Source: Pseudoalteromonas distincta (GTDB lineage: Bacteria; Pseudomonadota; Gammaproteobacteria; Enterobacterales; Alteromonadaceae). Taken from it: a stretch of 64,000 bases of DNA. The stretch spans positions 756,471 to 820,470 of the forward strand of contig NZ_JWIG01000001.1 of the NCBI RefSeq assembly GCF_000814675.1, written 5' to 3'. This document shows, piece by piece, positions 59,129 to 64,000 of the stretch. Both the position numbers and the translations under genes were made by a program. Position 1 is the first letter of the stretch. Every line of letters begins with the position of its first letter. The notes under the pieces were generated by a model. It was not told the DNA's origin. It did not search any database and worked only from the letters and a program-made list of their open reading frames with translations.

Positions 59129-59290
59129 TATCTGCGTGATCTTACTCTATGAAAAATTGAGGTTGGGATTCTACCATAAGCTTGGCAATAATTAATCGCC
59201 TATAAGTAAGGATTTTTCATTGATCAAGGATTAATATTGCTTCGTATTATGCGATACTGAGTAAATAATTTTGGTAATAAACGAGATAGC

Positions 59291-62110
59291 ATGGAAAACA
59301 TTGAAGTCCGAGGCGCCCGAACGCACAATTTAAAAGACATCAGCCTAACCATCCCACGTGATAAATTAATAGTTATTACGGGTCTATCTGGTTCGGGGAA
59401 GTCATCACTTGCATTTGATACGCTTTATGCAGAAGGACAACGCCGATATGTTGAATCACTCTCTGCGTACGCAAGACAATTTTTATCGCTCATGGAAAAG
59501 CCTGATGTGGATCACATCGAAGGCCTCTCTCCTGCCATTTCTATTGAGCAAAAGTCAACGTCTCATAACCCGCGTTCAACCGTAGGTACTATTACCGAAA
59601 TTTACGATTACTTACGACTTATGTTTGCCCGCGTTGGCGAACCACGATGTCCTACACATGATTTACCACTTGCTGCGCAAACCGTTAGCCAAATGGTAGA
59701 TACTGTTTTGGCTCTACCTGAGGGCAGTAAATTAATGCTGCTTGCGCCAATAGTAAAAGAGCGTAAAGGTGAGCATGTTAAGTTATTAGAACAGCTATCT
59801 AGCCAAGGTTACATTCGCGCCCGTATAGACGGTGAAGTATGTGACTTGTCTGATCCTCCAACGCTTGAGCTTCATAAAAAACATACAATAGAAGTTGTTG
59901 TAGACCGCTTTAAAGTAAAAGATGGCTTACAACAACGCTTAGCAGAATCGTTCGAAACTGCACTTGAAATGTCTAATGGTGTTGCACATGTAGCATACAT
60001 GGACGATAGCAGCGCTGAAGAGATTCTATTTTCAGCAAATTTTGCCTGCCCTACTTGTGGCTATGCAATGACTGAACTTGAGCCGCGTTTGTTTTCGTTT
60101 AATAACCCAGCTGGTGCTTGTCAAACCTGTGATGGCTTAGGTATACGTCAATATTTTGATCCTAATCGCGTAGTGCATAACCCAGAGTTAAGCCTTGCTG
60201 GCGGTGCAATTAAAGGCTGGGATAAACGCAGCTTTTATTACTATCAAATGCTGCAAGCGGTTGCGGATCATTACAATTTTGATTTAGACGTGCCTTATCA
60301 AGATTTAGACAGCGAATCGAAAAAAATTATTTTAGATGGCTCTGGTAGCACTAAAATTGCGTTTAATTACCGTAACGACCGTGGCGATTTAATTACGCGT
60401 AACCATGAGTTTGAAGGCGTTTTAAATAACATGAATCGCCGCTACCGCGAGACCGAGTCAAACTCTGTACGCGAAGAACTTGCTAAATACCAAACAAGCC
60501 AAGCGTGTCCTAGCTGTCATGGCTCACGCTTACGCGAAGAATCTCGAAATGTATTTATTGGACAAACCAACTTACCTGCAATCACATGCATGAGTATTGG
60601 TGAAGCCATGGAATTTTTTGAAGGTTTAGAATTAACCGGACAAAAAGGCCAAATAGCTGAAAAAATATTAAAAGAAATTCGCGACCGCTTATCGTTTTTA
60701 ATTAACGTTGGCCTAAATTATTTATCACTTGAACGTAGCGCCGATACTTTATCAGGTGGTGAAGCTCAACGTATTCGCTTAGCCAGTCAAATTGGTGCAG
60801 GCCTTGTAGGTGTAATGTACGTACTAGATGAGCCATCTATTGGATTACATCAACGCGATAACGACCGTTTATTACAAACATTGGTCCATTTGCGCGACTT
60901 AGGTAACACCGTTATTGTGGTAGAGCACGATGAAGATGCTATTCGAGCCGCTGATCATATTATTGATATTGGTCCAGGTGCGGGTGTTCATGGTGGGCAT
61001 ATTATTGCACAAGGTACGCGCGACGATATTTTAGCAAGCAAAGAATCTGTTACGGGCCAATTTTTATCAGGCGTACGTAAAATAGAAATACCAAAAGAGC
61101 GTCACCCAACGAACGACAAATGGCTAGAGCTATTTGGCGCAACGGGTAATAACCTTAAAAATGTGGATTTAAAAATCCCATTTGGTTTAATGACCTGTGT
61201 GACAGGTGTATCGGGCTCAGGTAAATCAACGCTAATAAACGATACTTTATTTAAACTTGCTCATACAGAGCTAAATGGCGCAACCACTGCCGAAGCGGCA
61301 CCGTATAAATCAATTAGCGGTTTAGATCATTTTGATAAAGTGATCGATATTGATCAAAGCCCAATTGGTCGTACTCCTCGTTCAAATCCGGCAACCTACA
61401 CAGGGATATTTACCGGCATTCGTGAGTTATTTGCAGGTACACAAGAAGCGCGCTCACGTGGCTACAAAGTAGGTCGCTTTAGCTTTAACGTTAAAGGCGG
61501 ACGCTGTGAAGCGTGCCAAGGTGACGGCTTAATTAAAGTTGAAATGCACTTTTTACCTGATGTGTATGTACCGTGTGATGTATGTAAGAGTAAACGCTAT
61601 AACCGCGAAACGCTCGAAGTACAATACAAAGGTAAAAACATACACCAAGTGCTTGAAATGACTGTTGAAGACGCGCATGAGTATTTTGACAAAATACCGG
61701 CTATTGCCCGTAAGCTTAAAACCCTAATGGACGTTGGTTTATCGTATGTCCGCTTAGGTCAAGCCGCTACCACGCTTTCAGGTGGTGAGGCGCAACGTGT
61801 AAAACTAGCACGCGAGCTATCAAAGCGTGATACTGGTAAAACACTCTACATATTAGATGAGCCAACAACAGGCTTACACTTTGCTGATATTGAACAGCTG
61901 CTTGTTGTACTTCATCGCTTGCGCGACCACGGAAATACAATTGTTGTTATTGAGCACAACCTCGATGTTATTAAAACAGCAGATTGGGTGATAGATTTAG
62001 GACCTGAAGGCGGAGCTGGCGGTGGTGAAATACTCATTGCTGGTACGCCAGAAGAAGTGGCCGAATGTGAGCGTTCGCACACAGGTCATTACCTAAAGCC
62101 ATTGCTTTAA
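59291..62110 (+). CDS. uvrA: Excinuclease ABC subunit A
   Basis: A 939-residue DNA-damage sensor of nucleotide excision repair. Two ABC ATPase modules are visible: Walker [21 protein letters not shown] and [15 protein letters not shown]; signatures [12 protein letters not shown] and [12 protein letters not shown]. Two zinc modules are present (CPTCGYAM...CQTCDGLG and CEACQGDG...CDVCKSKRY). Length matches E. coli UvrA (940). It is divergent from the MFS-ssb unit across 162 bp. No convincing LexA box was found there. Confidence 0.98.
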   Translation: MENIEVRGARTHNLKDISLTIPRDKLIVITGLSGSGKSSLAFDTLYAEGQRRYVESLSAYARQFLSLMEKPDVDHIEGLSPAISIEQKSTSHNPRSTVGTITEIYDYLRLMFARVGEPRCPTHDLPLAAQTVSQMVDTVLALPEGSKLMLLAPIVKERKGEHVKLLEQLSSQGYIRARIDGEVCDLSDPPTLELHKKHTIEVVVDRFKVKDGLQQRLAESFETALEMSNGVAHVAYMDDSSAEEILFSANFACPTCGYAMTELEPRLFSFNNPAGACQTCDGLGIRQYFDPNRVVHNPELSLAGGAIKGWDKRSFYYYQMLQAVADHYNFDLDVPYQDLDSESKKIILDGSGSTKIAFNYRNDRGDLITRNHEFEGVLNNMNRRYRETESNSVREELAKYQTSQACPSCHGSRLREESRNVFIGQTNLPAITCMSIGEAMEFFEGLELTGQKGQIAEKILKEIRDRLSFLINVGLNYLSLERSADTLSGGEAQRIRLASQIGAGLVGVMYVLDEPSIGLHQRDNDRLLQTLVHLRDLGNTVIVVEHDEDAIRAADHIIDIGPGAGVHGGHIIAQGTRDDILASKESVTGQFLSGVRKIEIPKERHPTNDKWLELFGATGNNLKNVDLKIPFGLMTCVTGVSGSGKSTLINDTLFKLAHTELNGATTAEAAPYKSISGLDHFDKVIDIDQSPIGRTPRSNPATYTGIFTGIRELFAGTQEARSRGYKVGRFSFNVKGGRCEACQGDGLIKVEMHFLPDVYVPCDVCKSKRYNRETLEVQYKGKNIHQVLEMTVEDAHEYFDKIPAIARKLKTLMDVGLSYVRLGQAATTLSGGEAQRVKLARELSKRDTGKTLYILDEPTTGLHFADIEQLLVVLHRLRDHGNTIVVIEHNLDVIKTADWVIDLGPEGGAGGGEILIAGTPEEVAECERSHTGHYLKPLL

Positions 62111-62117
62111 TACCAAT

Positions 62118-62154
62118 AAAAAACACCAAGTAGTTTAACTACTTGGTGTTTTTT
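62118..62154. terminator. Bidirectional terminator between uvrA and the propeller gene
   Basis: A 15-bp perfect stem, AAAAAACACCAAGTA / TACTTGGTGTTTTTT, with a seven-nt loop. T-runs follow in both directions, so it serves the two convergent genes. Confidence 0.92.
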
Positions 62155-62191
62155 ATATTTAGCTCCCGACTGTTAGTCCTTGATAAACTTT

Positions 62192-64000
62192 TTATTCATC
62201 CCAACTAATTTGTATAATTTGCATATCTTTGTATTTAGCACCCGTGAATAAAATTTCGTTATCTGAACTCACTTCAAAGCCAATAGGTCGAAAGTCCACG
62301 TGAATATCTTGTATAGTTTGATCGTGTAAATTTAGTCTAGCGACTCTAGAAATAGAATCTGAATAATAGAAATAGTCTTTGCTAACTCCATACGCAACTG
62401 ACTTTTTGGCGTTTTTAGGTAATTCCCAGCTTTGCCTATCTGAAAGGCGAATTAACTGATTATCATTGGTTACGTACCCGTTACCTTTACTATCTGAAAT
62501 GAGTTTATTAGCTTTTATACCTTCTATTACACGTGTATCACGTGTTACTAAATTAAATTCTGCCAATATATTTTTTGAACCAAGTCGCTTAACATAAATA
62601 ATGCTGTCGCTATTTTTTGACCAAATATAGCTTACTATTTTATGCTTATTAAATTCTTCAAATGGATAAAATTTTTGAGCGTTTACGTCATAAAGTGAAA
62701 AACCTTTATTTTTCATGAATATCATGCGTTGCTTATTAGGAGAGGCTCTTAGTCCTCCTAATAAAAAAGTTGATGAGCCATCATCGTAATTAAAAAAGCT
62801 AAGTTGCTTTGTAAGACCATTTTGAGAGAGCCACAATTGACTGCTGCCAGAACGCTCGGATACAAAAACATGTGCTGTCCCTTCCTTATTAATTATTTCA
62901 GCAATGTTGTACTCGTCTTTATCACTTTTATAAAGTGCTTCATACTCAGGATTATCACCAAAAGGGTCTGTAGCTTTAATAAGCGAGTATGCCTGTGTCA
63001 TATTTTCCGAGTAAAATAGGCTGTTAGCAGATTGAACTGCAATATAATAAGGTGAGATTGCTGGGGTAACCGTTAGTGTGCGTTTAATAATATTATTTTC
63101 ATCAAACACAATGGTTGAAAGGTCAGAGTCTTCAAAAACAATCACGCCTTTATCGTCTGCAAGCCAGTCAAACGCGAAGCTAATTATGCTTTTCTTTGCT
63201 TTAAATAACCGCTTGGTTTCATGGGTCTCAAAGTTGTAGCTAAATACAGAAAAAGGCTTACCCTTTTGACTAAGTACATATGCTATTTTACTACCAGAAT
63301 GAGATAAACGAGGCATGATTACGCCATACATGACGCCTGGTGGTGGGATCACTATGAATTCTTTTTTAAGTTCTAAATCATATTTATATAAACCTGAACC
63401 CTCATGCTCATTTTTATATTCGGTGTAATAAATATGCTCACCACTTTCGTCTACTTGCGCATAACCTGTGTATCTAAGGTCGCACTTTTTAATTAAAGTA
63501 GCCTCTCCTATAACAGGAAACTGGCTTAAATCAACGAGAACCATTTCACACTTTTGCTGCTTTAAGTTGGTCGCTTGTAACAACACAGAGTGCTGATTTA
63601 ACTGCCACGATAAAATAGATACTTGAAAGCCAGGATAGGTAATTTCAACTTCCCTTTGATCAGATAGTCGCTTTACAAATGCATGCATTATGTCATTTTC
63701 AGGTTCAACATTTGTATAAGCTAAATATTGTTTATCTGAGGACATCTCAGGGTGAACCTCACTGCCTATATTCCACGTGCTTGCTACCTTATTAACCGTG
63801 ATCGGTTTAATCTTTTCGCTAGAAGGTGCATTAATAAAAAACAACCCAAACCATACTAAAGAGCACAGGCAAATAATGACGAGTAAAGAATAAATCAAAA
63901 ACTTTTTACTGTTCTTTTTTTGAACTGGTTGAGAAGTAGTTGCAGTAGCTATCTCTTCATTTTTGGCAGAAATACCTGGTGAGTCAGGCAAAATGTTTGC
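62192..64000 (-). CDS. Membrane-anchored beta-propeller (TolB/WD40-like) protein, N-terminus missing; possibly CadC/ToxR-like
   Basis: The frame is open to the window edge (Ala-Asn-Ile precede a TTG at 63991), so the true start is outside. The visible 602 residues begin with a polar cytosolic linker, one membrane helix (about nt 63834-63900) and a periplasmic region of repeated four-stranded blades with Ser-Asp-Lys and Ser-Gly-Ser-Lys turns, as in TolB-type beta-propellers. An N-terminal winged-helix DNA-binding domain would make it a CadC/ToxR-like one-component regulator; this fits the topology but cannot be seen here. It is convergent with uvrA. Confidence 0.7.
   Translation of the reverse strand, partial: ANILPDSPGISAKNEEIATATTSQPVQKKNSKKFLIYSLLVIICLCSLVWFGLFFINAPSSEKIKPITVNKVASTWNIGSEVHPEMSSDKQYLAYTNVEPENDIMHAFVKRLSDQREVEITYPGFQVSILSWQLNQHSVLLQATNLKQQKCEMVLVDLSQFPVIGEATLIKKCDLRYTGYAQVDESGEHIYYTEYKNEHEGSGLYKYDLELKKEFIVIPPPGVMYGVIMPRLSHSGSKIAYVLSQKGKPFSVFSYNFETHETKRLFKAKKSIISFAFDWLADDKGVIVFEDSDLSTIVFDENNIIKRTLTVTPAISPYYIAVQSANSLFYSENMTQAYSLIKATDPFGDNPEYEALYKSDKDEYNIAEIINKEGTAHVFVSERSGSSQLWLSQNGLTKQLSFFNYDDGSSTFLLGGLRASPNKQRMIFMKNKGFSLYDVNAQKFYPFEEFNKHKIVSYIWSKNSDSIIYVKRLGSKNILAEFNLVTRDTRVIEGIKANKLISDSKGNGYVTNDNQLIRLSDRQSWELPKNAKKSVAYGVSKDYFYYSDSISRVARLNLHDQTIQDIHVDFRPIGFEVSSDNEILFTGAKYKDMQIIQISWDE

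Noticed and set aside
59129..59290. LexA (SOS) box upstream of uvrA
   Set aside because: The best candidate (CTGAGTAAATAATTTT region near 59253) lacks the CAG half-site, so it does not meet the CTG-N10-CAG pattern.

Overview
The window is chromosomal DNA of a marine gammaproteobacterium, most probably Pseudoalteromonas or a close Alteromonadales relative. This is judged from the A+T-rich composition, a complete isc operon with a trmJ neighbour, a long MSHA (mannose-sensitive haemagglutinin) type IV pilus locus, the mreBCD-maf-rng-yhdP-tldD cluster, and the uvrA/ssb pairing with a YajR-like transporter between them. No phage, integrase, transposase, CRISPR, rRNA or tRNA gene was recognised. 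The window is mostly core genome with a few accessory inserts.

Layout. (1) 1-2660 (+): the 3' end of a membrane class III nucleotide cyclase overlapping a GAF-HD-GYP cyclic-di-GMP phosphodiesterase. (2) 2950-4377 (-): an aldehyde dehydrogenase of the succinate-semialdehyde type. A tandem array of ~119-bp repeats lies in its upstream region. (3) 4869-10227 (-): the Fe-S assembly operon iscR-iscS-iscU-iscA-hscB-hscA-fdx. Its control region carries three IscR type 1-like operators and two near-duplicate promoters. trmJ lies upstream. (4) 11348-16279 (-): rsmJ, an orphan response regulator, prlC and a DUF2461 gene. (5) 16358-19562 (+): glutathione reductase, an unknown membrane protein and an MscS-family channel. 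The convergent junction at 19563-19987 holds a second tandem array. (6) 19988-30517 (-): an eight-gene, tightly packed cell-shape operon, mreB-mreC-mreD-maf-rng-yhdP-nitrilase-tldD. (7) 30651-32699 (-): a secreted PEGA/SUMF1 protein. (8) 32821-49193 (-): sixteen contiguous msh genes, mshI to mshQ, most overlapping or nearly abutting. mshF is not seen. (9) 49270-51870: a PLP enzyme (+) and an MshH/CsrD-like protein with a degenerate EAL domain (-). (10) 52097-53839 (-): acr3 and arsH. (11) 54023-56761 (-): a hybrid histidine kinase with a periplasmic binding-protein-like sensor. (12) 57015-59128 (-): ssb preceded by a YajR-like MFS gene, divergent from uvrA (59291-62110, +). (13) 62192-64000 (-): the C-terminal part of a membrane beta-propeller protein that runs off the window.

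How it fits together. A surface-attachment theme links several parts. The MSHA pilus is powered by MshE, whose N-terminus has the two cyclic-di-GMP-binding MshEN motifs. The window also holds an apparently active HD-GYP phosphodiesterase and a probably inactive EAL protein next to the pilus genes. The isc block is a self-regulated Fe-S factory. The mre-tldD block couples cell shape, RNA processing and envelope lipid homeostasis.

The parts least explained by known families are the two structured repeat arrays (and a lone half-copy that serves as a terminator), the duplicated isc promoter/operator module, the orphan response regulator at 12161-13339, the cysteine-less SUMF1-PEGA protein, and the lectin-like N-terminus of MshQ.
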